64,000 nt of DNA from Actinoplanes campanulatus (GTDB lineage: Bacteria; Actinomycetota; Actinomycetes; Mycobacteriales; Micromonosporaceae). How positions within the stretch are numbered: position 1 is the first letter of the stretch; each line of letters starts with the position of its first letter. Under the pieces are notes generated by a model, which was given only the letters and a program-made list of their open reading frames with translations, made no database searches and was not told the origin of the DNA. This document shows, one piece after another, positions 1-8,824 of this stretch. A program made the position numbers and the translations under genes. The stretch spans positions 62,001 through 126,000 of the forward strand of contig NZ_BMPW01000014.1 of NCBI RefSeq assembly GCF_014647795.1, written 5' to 3'.

Positions 1-1
1 C

Positions 2-370
2 GGCTTCTACAGCCACGGCTTCCCGAACCTGTTCCACCTGGGGGCGCTGCAGAACGCGGCCGCGGTCAACTTCGTCCACGTGCTCCAGGAGCAGGCCACC
101 CACATCGGCGCCGTGGTCGCCGAGGCCACCAAGCGCGGCGCGATCCGGGTGGAGCCGACCGCGGAGGCCGAGGAGGGCTGGGTGCGGACCATCTTCGAGA
201 CCGCCCCGAACAACTTCAACTTCCAGGCCGAGTGCACGCCCGGCTACTACAACGGCGAGGGCAACCCGCGGCCGGTGAACTTCTCCTACGGTCCCGGCCC
301 GGTCGTCTTCCACGAGTTGCTGCGCACCTGGCGCGCCGAGGGCATGGACGACGTCCTGGTCACGAACTGA
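2..370 (+). CDS. Baeyer-Villiger flavin monooxygenase, C-terminal part
   Basis: This is the last 122 codons of a gene that enters the window from the left. The residues GFPNLF near the start of the fragment, then ECTPGYYNGEG and a closing VFHELLRTW segment, are typical of the C-terminal FAD/NADPH domain of cyclohexanone- and phenylacetone-monooxygenase-type enzymes. These insert one oxygen next to a ketone using NADPH and FAD. The Rossmann motifs and the BVMO fingerprint lie outside the window, so the substrate cannot be judged. The stop is TGA at 368-370. Confidence 0.85.
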   Translation, partial: GFYSHGFPNLFHLGALQNAAAVNFVHVLQEQATHIGAVVAEATKRGAIRVEPTAEAEEGWVRTIFETAPNNFNFQAECTPGYYNGEGNPRPVNFSYGPGPVVFHELLRTWRAEGMDDVLVTN

Positions 371-627
371 GTCTGCGCAGCACCGCGAGGAACGTCTCAC
401 GCTCGGGCGGCGTCAACCGCCCGAGCACTTCCTCCCCGCCCCGTTCGACCAGCTTCTGGCCGCCCTGGGCCGCAACCCTTGAACCCATTTCCGGTACGCG
501 TGTCGTCGCCCTCAACCGCACATACGGCAGTTCCCGTGAGTCCACGCGACCATCTGCCCGGTCAAGCCTGTGCCGCCCCCGCCGGGCTCAGATCGATGCT
601 CCCGCAGGCCGAGCAAGGATGGACCGG
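371..627. other. Intergenic stretch carrying a dispersed 22-bp repeat
   Basis: No credible gene is visible here. Positions 567-588 hold CCTGTGCCGCCCCCGCCGGG followed by CT, which recurs exactly at 35967-35988 and nearly exactly at 36482-36503 (reverse), with related forms at 23224-23246 and 36696-36717 (reverse). Confidence 0.5.
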
Positions 628-945
628 CTACTTTCGGGCCGCTCGTTCCGCCAGGTACGACTTGAGCAGCACACCGCCGATCACCGCGACCACCACCACG
701 GTCCCCGCGATGATCAGGGCGAACACGCCGTCACCCTGCTTCTCCCGGAGCATCATGGCTCCGTTGACCATGAAGTAGGTGCCGGCGATCAGTCCAGCCA
801 GGGTGAAGACCCAACTGTTGTTCAGCGGCTTGCGGGCGGGCGGCTCCGGCACGGCATCGGCACCGGCGTCCCGCGGCTTGGACGAGTCGTCGTTGATCGA
901 GGTCACGTCTGCAGTATCGGCCATGGGGTTCGACAGAAAAGTCAT
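628..945 (-). CDS. Small two-helix membrane protein
   Basis: The 105-residue protein has an acidic, Ser/Asp-rich cytosolic N-terminus, then two hydrophobic helices at about residues 45-68 and 75-95, and ends in basic residues. It is not recognised as a named family. A second ATG at codon 8 (position 924, MADTADV) is an equally likely start and would give 98 residues. The gene stands alone between the monooxygenase and a divergent secreted-protein gene. The call rests on membrane topology and typical codon use; function is unknown. Confidence 0.6.
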   Translation of the reverse strand: MTFLSNPMADTADVTSINDDSSKPRDAGADAVPEPPARKPLNNSWVFTLAGLIAGTYFMVNGAMMLREKQGDGVFALIIAGTVVVVAVIGGVLLKSYLAERAARK

Positions 946-1080
946 CAGGCCCCTGTCAGACGCCGCCGCTCTTGACGGAGATCAACGGTGATCATAATGT
1001 GTGCACGTTCACACACCGTTCTCCTGCCGCTTCGGGGCCCGGTGAGGCATGCACGCGCAGCGGAATGCAGGGAGTCATCC

Positions 1081-1677
1081 ATGTCCATGGCAAGCGCCGT
1101 CCGACGCCCCCGGTTTCTCGTCTTCTGCGTACTGACGGTGGCACTCCTCGCGGCGTCGATCGGGCCGCTGACGGCATTCGCGAGCGCGGCCACCCTGCAA
1201 TGCGACCCCGCCAACGGCGCCTACGTGTTCGTCCGGACCGCCGGGGCGAACGGTCTCGGGCACGTGGGCTGGGGCTACCGGCTCACCTGCGACGGCAGCT
1301 ACGCCTTCGGCTCCGTGGAGAACCCCACCGGCAAGGCACACATCGACAAAGGCTTCGACAACGGCTTCTGGCGCGGAAGCGGCACCGAGCAGGAGATGCT
1401 GACCGCAATGAGGTCCCACGGCTACAACGCCTACAAGAGGATCACGGGTTCCCGGTCGACTCTCGACACCGGCCCCGCCGATGTGGTCGCGGCAGCCTCG
1501 GCCGGCCGGGGCTACGACGTCATCGGCAACAACTGCGCCGACAACGTGTGGGACGTGCTGCACGCCTACGGGGTCCCGGACCTGCCCTACCTCCAGCTGC
1601 ACCCCGCTCCCAACAACTGGTACGCCACCCTGGGCCACACCGCAAACGCCGACTGGGCCACATCAACCACCCTGTAG
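1081..1677 (+). CDS. Secreted protein with His/Asn-Cys motifs, NlpC/P60-like or LRAT-like fold possible
   Basis: The 198-residue product starts at ATG 1081, chosen because it is followed by a classic Sec signal peptide (basic MSMASAVRRPR, hydrophobic LVFCVLTVALLAA, cleavage near AFASAA). An upstream ATG in frame at 988 would add an unlikely N-terminus. The mature part contains GLGHVGWGYRL and, about 90 residues on, GNNCADNVWDVL. A His early and a Cys inside an N-C motif resemble papain-like hydrolases of the NlpC/P60 or LRAT superfamily, but the family is not identified here. It probably acts outside the cell. Confidence 0.65.
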   Translation: MSMASAVRRPRFLVFCVLTVALLAASIGPLTAFASAATLQCDPANGAYVFVRTAGANGLGHVGWGYRLTCDGSYAFGSVENPTGKAHIDKGFDNGFWRGSGTEQEMLTAMRSHGYNAYKRITGSRSTLDTGPADVVAAASAGRGYDVIGNNCADNVWDVLHAYGVPDLPYLQLHPAPNNWYATLGHTANADWATSTTL

Positions 1678-2891
1678 CCCACCCGCCACCATCGCTGGAC
1701 GGGGTGACGCACAGAGGTCCTCGAGGCTGGGCGCGACATCTTTCGTCACCGATTTCCCCAGCAAGTCCTCAGCGCAGTCACGACTTTCCACCAAGCGAAA
1801 CGGCCGAGGCGCCCGCTACCGATGAGAATGTCACGGACCGAGTCCCAGCGCGCAATTCACCCGTCACCTCTGGGGGTCACAACATTTCCCAGGATTGTAA
1901 GGTGCGACTCATGAGCTGATCGCAAATAGGCGATGCTCGGGCGTTATTCTTGGCGGGTTCCGCGCGCTGGCTCAGGTGGATGCGACAGCGGCGGGTCTCG
2001 CCGAATTCCTCTCCGGCCATCGGAGAGTCCTGGCCGGATTCCTTGGTAAAGGCGCCGCCCCGGGCAAAGGGCTACCGAACGACTTCGGCGGGCACACCCG
2101 AAACCCGATCGCCGGTTCGCGATCGAAGCCGTCACCGGGCGCCGAGCCGCGGGGCATGGCGGGCCAGCCGAAGTCTCCCGGCTGGCCGTAGGTGCTGTTT
2201 CAACTCGGCCGAGACAACCCTGACAACCAGCCGAAACCCTTCGACTGACCCCGACCACTGCTCCGACACGGCCGAAGCAACCCTGACAGCTGGCTGGACC
2301 GTCTCGGCCGACTGTCGACGGTCGGGCCATGGGGTGTAGCGGTGAGATCGCGGCGTGCGGCCTATGGGGCGCTTCGGGCGTGGGCGGTGCGGTTGCGGGA
2401 GGGTGGAGAGAGTCAGTTGCGGTGGATGGTCTGCGACTGTCCGGTGCGCACCGCGCGGGAGGCTGCGGCCGTTCAGCGAGATCGACCGGCCGGGCGGCGG
2501 GACCGGACCCACCAGGCGGGGCCGGTAAGGTGGCCGGGTCGGGGTGGAGGCGGCGAAGCTTTTCGGCGTGGCGGCGTTCAAGGCCGAAAGCGCGACGCCG
2601 CTGTTGCATGCGACGAAACTCCTCGCGCTCGGGAGAATGGTTGCGCGCCTTCGACGGGTCGCGCATCTCCGCGGTCTGTGCCCTGCTGAAAAGCGACCCC
2701 TGCCCCATGACTGAATTCTTCCGCGATCCGATCCCGAAGTGTAAGCGGATGATCATGCCATCCTGTTTTCCACCGACAGCTCGGAGCCGATCAACCGCGG
2801 TGACAGATTGACAATGCACCGGAAAGCGGCGCGGATTTGCAATCAGGCTGACGGCGTACGATTCCCAAAGGGATCGGCGCGTCATGGTCAG
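1678..2891. other. Gene-free 1.2-kb stretch with a degenerate ~63-bp repeat
   Basis: Open frames exist on both strands, but none has a plausible protein composition or recognisable domain. The only structure seen is a partial direct repeat: CGGCCGAGACAACCCTGACA at 2206-2225 and CGGCCGAAGCAACCCTGACA at 2269-2288, spaced 63 bp apart. The stretch separates the secreted protein from a block of gene remnants. Confidence 0.5.
2206..2292. repeat. Two degenerate direct repeats, 63-bp period
   Basis: The 20-bp cores at 2206 and 2269 differ at two positions. They look like remains of a tandem duplication in non-coding DNA. Confidence 0.45.
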
Positions 2892-3124
2892 GGACGGTTG
2901 TGCACGAACCACGGCGACCTCCCATCGGCTCAGTTCGAGGTTCGGGGCGAGCGCCTCGAGCTGGCCGGCCACGGTCCACGCCTCGTCGCCGGGGGCCGGG
3001 CGACGCCCACCTGGAACTGGAGCATGGTGCCCCATGAGGCGACCAGACGGGCGTCCCACCGGTGACGCCACCGCGCCAGCACCTCGGCGAGCTTGTGCTG
3101 GTGGTCCCGGGTGAGGGCGCCGTC
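2892..3124 (-). pseudogene. DUF4253-like protein remnant, frameshifted
   Basis: Two minus-strand frames read through consecutively resemble a DUF4253 C-terminus: first a segment with HQHKLAEVLARW and LVASWGTMLQFQVG, then, after a one-base frame change near 3000, PGDEAWTVAGQLEALAPNL. No start codon exists, and the fragment begins on top of the stop of the neighbouring FGE-like gene. I infer a 5'-truncated, frameshifted remnant. The family assignment is from memory of the motif style and is moderate at best. Confidence 0.4.
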
Positions 3125-4070
3125 ACGTCAAGGGGATCGCCGGGCGGAGCCGCATCGTGCCGTAATCGTCATCGCTCGCGACCTCGGCCGCGTGATCGTC
3201 GTCGCGGAATGCGGTGGCGATCGTCAGCCAGGGGAGGAAGCTGCCGGAACCACCGCAGACGGCGGTCCCGCCGTCACCACCGCACAGCACGTCACGGATG
3301 GCCGTGCGCTCCTCGCGATAGGGATCCTGCCCGATGTTCAGGCCGAACAGGTTGGGTCCACGGTGCGGACCGGTTCTCGCCGACCACGGGTCACTCTCCG
3401 GATTCGCGTCTCCCCATCGGAACAGGGTGGTCGCGCCGGCACCGCACGCGTGCTCCCACTCGTCCGGCGTCAGCAGTCGCTGTCCGAGCCCGGCGAGCCG
3501 GGCGACCTCGCCATCGTACGAGGGAGCATCGAGCAGCCAGGCGGCCTCGACGGTCCAGTCCGGTCGCAGGGTCACCCGGGCGGCGCCCGCCCACTCGGCC
3601 TGCCCCGGCGCGGGTTCCGCCGCCGGTCTGGGCTGACGCTGGAGCCGGTCGACACGCCGTACGATGTCGGGGTGGTCTGGCGGCACCGCGACCGCGCCCG
3701 CCTCGACGGCTTCGACGGCCACCAGCAACGGAGGCACCACAACGGTCCGCCGGGGTGAGGTGACCGAGTCGGTGAACTGCCGGATGTCCCGCTCGATGCC
3801 GTACTCGGCCGCGCTGTCCGCGAAGCAGGCCTCCTGCTGCGGCGTCGGCTCGAAACGGTCGCCGTCGAAGCCCACCGTCACCTCACCGCCGGGCACGAAC
3901 GCGAACCGCTCGCCGCCCACCACGAAACCCGCGACCGGTACGCGCCGGCCGGCGTATTCGTGGGCTCGGAACTCCGCCAGTTCGGCCCCGGATCGTACGG
4001 CGATCGACGTCGCCACCTTCTCGGCCGCAACGGTATCCAGGCCGAACCACTGCGCCGCGTCGATGATCAC
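3123..4070 (-). CDS. FGE-sulfatase (SUMF1)-type domain protein
   Basis: The 315-residue protein ends in a formylglycine-generating-enzyme-type C-type-lectin fold, recognised by LLTPDEWEHACGAG, TTLFRWGD and the closing CGGSGSFLPW / YGTMRLRPAI strands. The first about 150 residues are less conserved. In true FGEs this fold oxidises a sulfatase cysteine, but most bacterial relatives without an adjacent sulfatase have other or unknown roles, and none is encoded here. I therefore do not call it a sulfatase maturase. The start is ATG 4070. Confidence 0.75.
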   Translation of the reverse strand: MIIDAAQWFGLDTVAAEKVATSIAVRSGAELAEFRAHEYAGRRVPVAGFVVGGERFAFVPGGEVTVGFDGDRFEPTPQQEACFADSAAEYGIERDIRQFTDSVTSPRRTVVVPPLLVAVEAVEAGAVAVPPDHPDIVRRVDRLQRQPRPAAEPAPGQAEWAGAARVTLRPDWTVEAAWLLDAPSYDGEVARLAGLGQRLLTPDEWEHACGAGATTLFRWGDANPESDPWSARTGPHRGPNLFGLNIGQDPYREERTAIRDVLCGGDGGTAVCGGSGSFLPWLTIATAFRDDDHAAEVASDDDYGTMRLRPAIPLT

Positions 4071-4083
4071 CGCCGCAGCCTAG

Positions 4084-4239
4084 TCGGACGGCATCCGGGG
4101 GGCGGACCTCGACACCGTCTGCCGGTACGCCGACGTGGGCGTGGACCGGCTCATCATCGAGTTGGAAGGCATCGACGACGACGCGGTCGACGGCCTGATC
4201 GAGTCCGTCGGGGAGATGGCCGGCCGCGGAGTCAGCTGA
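4084..4239 (+). pseudogene. C-terminal fragment of an LLM-class F420/flavin oxidoreductase
   Basis: The frame after the TAG at 4081 reads GIRGADLDTVCRYADVGVDR and then LIIELEGIDDDAVDGLIESV before TGA at 4237-4239. The YADVGVDRLII strand followed by a helix ending EMAGR is how many luciferase-like F420-dependent oxidoreductases finish. No start codon or N-terminal barrel is present, so this is a 52-codon gene remnant lying between two minus-strand genes. Confidence 0.5.
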
Positions 4240-4609
4240 TCCGGATCGCCTCGACGAGCTGGTCGAACGTGCGCTCCAGTGCCGCTCGCCGCTGCGCCCG
4301 GTGCTCCGGGGCCGGCGACAATCCGTCGATGTTGGCGTCCCAGACGGCCAGGTAGGTCGCCTTCCACGCCTCGACCGTCGCGGCCTCGGGCAGCACGACG
4401 CCGACCCAGCGCCGGCTCGCCAGGACGTGCAGGATCTCGAGATTGCAGGGCACGGCGACACCCCAGTACTCGTCGGGCTCCAGCTCGACCGGATCGCCGG
4501 ACATCGCCTCCTCGACCTCGCTCACCAGCCGCTCGGTGAGAATCGACAGATGGTCGGCGGCCGTGTCGCTGTCGAAGTTGCCGGCTCCCCAGGTACCCAT
4601 GCCCGGCAC
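4232..4609 (-). CDS. DUF4259 family protein
   Basis: The 125-residue protein begins with MGTWGAGNFDSDTAADH, the hallmark start of DUF4259, a small cytosolic family of unknown function common in actinobacteria. Codon 4 (ATG 4600) is the family's usual start, three codons inside the longest frame. It appears full length. Its 3' end overlaps the oxidoreductase remnant by eight bases. Confidence 0.8.
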   Translation of the reverse strand: MPGMGTWGAGNFDSDTAADHLSILTERLVSEVEEAMSGDPVELEPDEYWGVAVPCNLEILHVLASRRWVGVVLPEAATVEAWKATYLAVWDANIDGLSPAPEHRAQRRAALERTFDQLVEAIRIS

Positions 4610-4610
4610 C

Positions 4611-4889
4611 CTATCCGTAGGTGAGTTCGCGCTGGACGCGCTTCTGGTGCACGGCGAGTTCCTCGTCGATGCGGGCGGCGTCGCTGGCGGTCAGCCTGAC
4701 AGTGGCGGTCTGCCTGGGGTGTCGCTCGAGCACCCACTCCTGCGGTTCGAGCGTCGCCCACAACGGCAGTCCGATGCAGAGCACGCGGGTGCGGCGCACG
4801 CCGACGGCGGTGGTGAACGCGTTCAGGTCGTATCCGAGCATCACCTTCTGCGGCATCGGCGCCCCGACCGTGGTGGCGACACTCCTCAC
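4611..4889 (-). pseudogene. M48-like metalloprotease remnant lacking the zinc site
   Basis: The N-terminal half reads NAFTTAVGVRRTRVLCIGLP and then LWATLEPQE, which resembles the strand just before the HExxH helix in M48 (HtpX/Ste24-type) peptidases, where a zinc-binding HELGH motif normally follows at once. Here the frame jumps straight to a charged C-terminal segment (ATVRLTASDAARIDEELAVH). The HExxH helix and everything around it are missing, and the N-terminal membrane part is absent too. I infer an internally deleted remnant. It could still be translated as a 92-residue peptide. Confidence 0.5.
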
Positions 4890-4904
4890 CAGCGCGTTAC
4901 GCTA

Positions 4905-4925
4905 TTTTCGTACGCGTACAGAAAA
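4905..4925. promoter_or_regulatory. Palindromic operator candidate in front of the ABC exporter
   Basis: TTTTC GTACGCGTAC A GAAAA contains a perfect 10-bp palindrome (4910-4919) inside inverted TTTTC/GAAAA arms. It lies 12 bp upstream of the ABC exporter start and is a plausible site for the TetR regulator encoded at 8175-8795. That pairing is inference. Confidence 0.45.
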
Positions 4926-4937
4926 GGAGGGAGAGTG

Positions 4938-6569
4938 ATGGTCGCCGACGTCTTGCGCCCCCATGGGCCGAAATTCGCCCTGGTCGCGGCTCTTCAGGTG
5001 ATGGGGGCCGTGGCCGGGCTCGCGCCGCTGCTCGCCGTCGCCGAGCTGGGTCGCGTCCTGCTGTCGCCCGGCCCGCCCGACCGCGCCCACGTCTGGACCG
5101 TCGTGCTGGCCGGCGCCGCGGGACTGCTGGTGCGGCTCGTATTCACCGGGGCGTCGGCCGGGCTCGGGCACGTTCTCGACGGTGAGGTGCAGCTCGGGCT
5201 GCGGCGGGAGCTGGCCGCCACGCTGGGGCGGGCGCCGATCGGCTGGTTCGGGCGGCGCCGCAGCGGGGAGCTGGCCCGGGTCGCCGGCGAGGACGTGGAC
5301 GCGGTGCACCCGTTCATCGCGCACGCGCCCGGTGAGCTGACCGCCGCGTTCGTCGTGCCGCTCGTGTCGCTGGTCTATCTGCTGGGCGTCGACTGGCGGC
5401 TCACCCTGATCACCCTGGTTCCGGTGCTGGTGGCGGTGGCGCTCGTGCCGCTGCTGATGCTGCCGGCCCGGGTGCGCGAGCAGCACGCCTACGACGCGGC
5501 GATGGGGCGGATCGCGGCCGCCGTGGTCGAGTTCGTGCAAGGCATCGCGGTGGTGAAGGCGTTCGGTGGGGCCGGGCGGGCGCACCGCCGGTTCGTGGCG
5601 GCGGCCGACGAGTTCACCGAGGTGTTCACCCGCTGGGTGCGCGGGGTGTCGGCGGTCGCGGCCGGGATGCAGCTGGCGCTGTCGCCGCCGGTGGTGCTGC
5701 TGGCCGTGCTGACCGGCGGCACGATCCGGATCACCTCGGGTGGGCTGGCGCCGGCCGATCTGCTGCCGTTCCTGCTGCTGGGGCTGGGGTTGACCGCCCC
5801 GGTGGCGGCGCTCGGGCACGGGTTCGACGATCTGCAGGCGGCCGGGCGGGCGGTCGGCCGGATCCGGGCCGTGCTGGCGACGCCGCCGTTGCCCGAACCG
5901 GAACGGCCGGTGCTGCCGGACGGCGACCGGGTGGAGTTGCGTGGGGTGCGGTTCGCCTACGACGACGGGCCGGAGGTGCTGCGCGGCGTCGACCTGGTGC
6001 TCGAACCGGGGACCGTCACGGCGCTGACCGGGCCGTCCGGTGGCGGCAAGTCGACGCTGGTGCGGTTGTTGCCGCGGTTCTTCGATCCGGCCGGCGGGGC
6101 GGTGCTGCTCGGCGGGGCCGACCTGCGCGACATCGGGTCCCGGGAGCTGTACCGGCGGATCGCGTTCGTCTTCCAGGACGTGCGGTTGCTGCGCGCCTCG
6201 GTGGCCGACAACATCGCGCTCGCCGTTCCGCACGCGAGCTTCGACGACGTGGTGCGGGCGGCGCGGCTCGCGCACATCCATGACCGGATTCTGCGGCTTC
6301 CGCACGGGTACGACACGGTGCTCGGTGAGCAGGCCACCCTCTCCGGCGGGGAGGCGCAGCGGATCGCCCTGGCCCGGGCACTGATCGCGGACACCCCGGT
6401 GCTGGTGCTGGACGAGGCGACCGCCTTCGCCGATCCGCTGACCGACCGGGCGATCCGGGACACCCTCGCGGGGCTGCGGGGGCGGACGGTTCTGGTGATC
6501 GCCCACCGGCCGGAGACGATCGCGGCCGCCGACGCCGTCGTACGCCTGGAGAACGGGGTGATCCGGTGA
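4938..6569 (+). CDS. ABC exporter half-transporter, permease-ATPase fusion (first of pair)
   Basis: The 543-residue protein has an N-terminal membrane domain with about six helices (residues 1-300) and a C-terminal ATPase. Walker A GPSGGGKST lies near residue 370, the signature LSGGEAQR near 467, Walker B VLVLDEAT near 488 and the switch His in IAHRPE near 521. This is a type IV (B-family) exporter architecture, as in heterodimeric drug, lipid or siderophore transporters. ATG 4938 is preceded by AAAGGAGGG at ideal spacing. The gene overlaps the next one by four bases (GTGA), so the two halves are probably made together and dimerise. The substrate is unknown. Confidence 0.88.
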   Translation: MVADVLRPHGPKFALVAALQVMGAVAGLAPLLAVAELGRVLLSPGPPDRAHVWTVVLAGAAGLLVRLVFTGASAGLGHVLDGEVQLGLRRELAATLGRAPIGWFGRRRSGELARVAGEDVDAVHPFIAHAPGELTAAFVVPLVSLVYLLGVDWRLTLITLVPVLVAVALVPLLMLPARVREQHAYDAAMGRIAAAVVEFVQGIAVVKAFGGAGRAHRRFVAAADEFTEVFTRWVRGVSAVAAGMQLALSPPVVLLAVLTGGTIRITSGGLAPADLLPFLLLGLGLTAPVAALGHGFDDLQAAGRAVGRIRAVLATPPLPEPERPVLPDGDRVELRGVRFAYDDGPEVLRGVDLVLEPGTVTALTGPSGGGKSTLVRLLPRFFDPAGGAVLLGGADLRDIGSRELYRRIAFVFQDVRLLRASVADNIALAVPHASFDDVVRAARLAHIHDRILRLPHGYDTVLGEQATLSGGEAQRIALARALIADTPVLVLDEATAFADPLTDRAIRDTLAGLRGRTVLVIAHRPETIAAADAVVRLENGVIR

Positions 6570-8194
6570 TCCGCACACTGCTGCGGGCGGGCGGCGCCGC
6601 GTACGCCGTACCCATCGCCTTGATGACCGCCGCCGCCTTCCTGGAGGGTCTGCTCTACGCCCTGATCGTGCCGATCCTGAAAGACCCGGCGGCCGCATGG
6701 CCGTGGCTGCTCGGTTTCGCGGCGGCCGTGGCGGCGCTCGGCGTGCTGCGCTACGCGGCCGACCTGTCCGGCATGCGGGTCGGCACCACCCTGCTGCGCG
6801 GCATGTACCACCGGCTCGGCGACCACCTGGCCCGGCTGCCGCTGGGCTGGTACGACAGGGCCCGCGTCGGCGAGGTGTCCGGCCTGGCCGGCCGGGGCCT
6901 GCTCGCCGCACTGGGCGTGTCGGCGCACCTGCTGGGCCCGTTCATCGCGGCATGCGTGACCCCGCTGACGATCGTCGTGGTGATCACCGCCTACGACTGG
7001 CGGCTCGGCCTGGCCGCGCTCGCCGCCGCCCCGCTGGTGCTGCTGGCCGTCCGGAAGCGGCCGGCCGGCGACGGGCACGCCGAGGTCGGTGACGAGGCCG
7101 CCGCCCGGGTCGTCGAGTTCCTCCAGGCCCAGCCGGTGCTGCGCGCGGGCGGGCGGACCGGCGAGCGGTTCGCGCTGCTCGACGACGCGCTCCGGGATCT
7201 CGAACGGGCGTCACGCCGCCGGGCGCTGTCGGTGCTGCCGGGGGCGGTCGGCATGGCCTTCACCGTGCAGACGGCCTTCACCGCCGTCCTGGCCCTCGGC
7301 GCGTACCTGGCGCTCGGCGGCCACCTCGGCGTGGCCGAACTGCTGGCGATCCTGGTGCTGGCGGCCCGCGCCGCCGACCCGCTGCTGTCGCTGACCGACA
7401 TCGGCGGCAGACTACGGGCCGCGCGGACCGAACTGGAGCGGCTCGACCGGCTGCTCGACACTCCGCTGCTGCCGGAGACCGGGCATCCGGTCCGGCCGGA
7501 CCGCGACGACCTGGAGTTCGACGGCGTCTCCTTCCGCGGCCTCACCGGGCTGTCGCTGTCGGTGCCGCAGGGTCAGCGCCTGGCCGTGGTCGGTCCGTCC
7601 GGCGCCGGGAAGACCACGTTGTTGCAGCTCATCGCCCGGTTCCACGACGTCGGGGAAGGCACGGTACGCCTCGGCGGCGTGGACGTCCGCGACATCGCGC
7701 CGGACGAGCTGATGTCCCGGATCGCGATCGTCTTCCAGGACACCTACCTGTTCGACGGGACGATCGAGGAGAACGTACGGCTGGGCCGCCCGGAAGCCAC
7801 CGACGCCGAGGTGCGGGCCGTATCGACCGCCGCCCGGCTGCCGAGCGGCTGGGACACGACCGTCGGCGAGGGCGGCGCCCGGCTGTCCGGTGGTGAGCGC
7901 CAGCGGGTGTCGATCGCCCGCGCGCTGCTCAAGGACGCCCCGATCGTGCTGCTCGACGAGGTGACCTCGGCGCTGGATCCGGAGAACGAGGCGGCCGTGC
8001 ACGACGGCATCGAACGGCTGATGGCCGGCCGGACCGTGGTGATGGTCGCGCACCGGATGGGCACGGTCCGCCGCGCCGACCGGATCGTCTTCCTCGACGA
8101 GGGCCGGATCGTCGAGGACGGCACACACGAGGAGTTGTCGGCGCTCGGCGGCCGCTACGCCGAATTCTGTGCAACTACCCCAGCAACCCGTTGA
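6566..8194 (+). CDS. ABC exporter half-transporter, permease-ATPase fusion (second of pair)
   Basis: The 542-residue partner starts at GTG 6566, overlapping the stop of the first half. It has the same layout: membrane helices to about residue 300, then Walker A GPSGAGKTT near 342, signature LSGGERQR near 440, Walker B IVLLDEVTSALD near 460 and switch VAHRM near 494. Both nucleotide-binding domains keep catalytic motifs, unlike many heterodimers with one degenerate site. IrtAB- or YbtPQ-like siderophore importers share this architecture, so uptake rather than export is possible. Confidence 0.88.
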   Translation: MIRTLLRAGGAAYAVPIALMTAAAFLEGLLYALIVPILKDPAAAWPWLLGFAAAVAALGVLRYAADLSGMRVGTTLLRGMYHRLGDHLARLPLGWYDRARVGEVSGLAGRGLLAALGVSAHLLGPFIAACVTPLTIVVVITAYDWRLGLAALAAAPLVLLAVRKRPAGDGHAEVGDEAAARVVEFLQAQPVLRAGGRTGERFALLDDALRDLERASRRRALSVLPGAVGMAFTVQTAFTAVLALGAYLALGGHLGVAELLAILVLAARAADPLLSLTDIGGRLRAARTELERLDRLLDTPLLPETGHPVRPDRDDLEFDGVSFRGLTGLSLSVPQGQRLAVVGPSGAGKTTLLQLIARFHDVGEGTVRLGGVDVRDIAPDELMSRIAIVFQDTYLFDGTIEENVRLGRPEATDAEVRAVSTAARLPSGWDTTVGEGGARLSGGERQRVSIARALLKDAPIVLLDEVTSALDPENEAAVHDGIERLMAGRTVVMVAHRMGTVRRADRIVFLDEGRIVEDGTHEELSALGGRYAEFCATTPATR

Positions 8195-8795
8195 CGATCG
8201 CGGTGATGCCCCGCCGGTGGGTGTCGCGGGCGTTGAGCTCGGCCCAGCGCCCGGCGACCGCCGCGAGCCGGGGATGCGTGTCCGCGGTCAGGGCGGCGAC
8301 CGTCTCGTTCTCGCCGACCCGGCCGTGGCGGGCGACCCGGATCACCAGGTCGCCGACGATGTAGAACCAGATCGTCCGGTAGACGTAGACGGCGTCGTCG
8401 CCGGAGCACCCGTGGTCGGCGGCCGCGCCGATCATCGCCTCCACGATCCACAACGCGGACGGGCCGATCAGGTCCTTGCCGGTCAGCACCTCGACGATCC
8501 ACGGCCGTTCCGCCAGCAGCTCGTAGAGCAGCACCGACGCCTCGATCAGCCGCTCCCGCGGATCGTCCGGGAACGACGGCCGCGGCATGGCCCGCGCCTG
8601 CGACTCCATCACGTGCACGAGCAGGTCGTCCTTGTCGCGCACGTGGTGGTAGACGGCCATCGGCGCGCTGCCCAGGTCGGTGGCGAGCCGCCGCATCGAC
8701 AGCTTCTCCAGGCCCTCGGTCTCGAGGATGCGGGTGGCCGCGGCGACGATCGCGTCCAGGGACAGGCGCGCCGGCCGGCCGACATTCGCTGGCAT
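8175..8795 (-). CDS. TetR/AcrR family regulator
   Basis: The 206-residue protein has an N-terminal helix-turn-helix (AAATRILETEGLEKLSMRRL to PMAVYHHVRDKDDLL, residues about 14-58), with the AVYHHV recognition helix typical of TetR proteins, and an all-helical ligand-binding C-terminus. It is convergent with the ABC exporter genes and overlaps their 3' end by 20 bp, so it most likely regulates them, perhaps through the palindrome at 4905-4925. The start ATG 8795 has the Shine-Dalgarno-like GAGGATGGGG inside an inverted repeat (8796-8819). Confidence 0.85.
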   Translation of the reverse strand: MPANVGRPARLSLDAIVAAATRILETEGLEKLSMRRLATDLGSAPMAVYHHVRDKDDLLVHVMESQARAMPRPSFPDDPRERLIEASVLLYELLAERPWIVEVLTGKDLIGPSALWIVEAMIGAAADHGCSGDDAVYVYRTIWFYIVGDLVIRVARHGRVGENETVAALTADTHPRLAAVAGRWAELNARDTHRRGITAIVNGLLG

Positions 8796-8819
8796 CGCCC
8801 CATCCTCGCGGATGGGGCG
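8796..8819 (-). promoter_or_regulatory. Inverted repeat covering the tetR ribosome-binding site
   Basis: CGCCCCATC-N6-GATGGGGCG is a 9-bp inverted repeat directly upstream of the TetR ATG. It could be an autoregulatory operator, an RNA hairpin hiding the ribosome-binding site, or a weak terminator for the upstream GH1 remnant. Confidence 0.4.
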
Positions 8820-8824
8820 ACGCG

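Noticed and set aside
1944-3071. 375-codon minus-strand frame as one gene
   Set aside because: Only its first about 60 codons show protein character (DUF4253-like remnant); the rest is non-coding in composition.
3123-4070. Sulfatase-activating FGE
   Set aside because: No sulfatase gene nearby and the catalytic Cys pair of true FGEs could not be placed; only the fold is claimed.
4902-6911. Long minus-strand frame antisense to the ABC exporter
   Set aside because: Arg/Pro/Gln-rich composition, no domain, exactly opposite to well-supported coding sequence.
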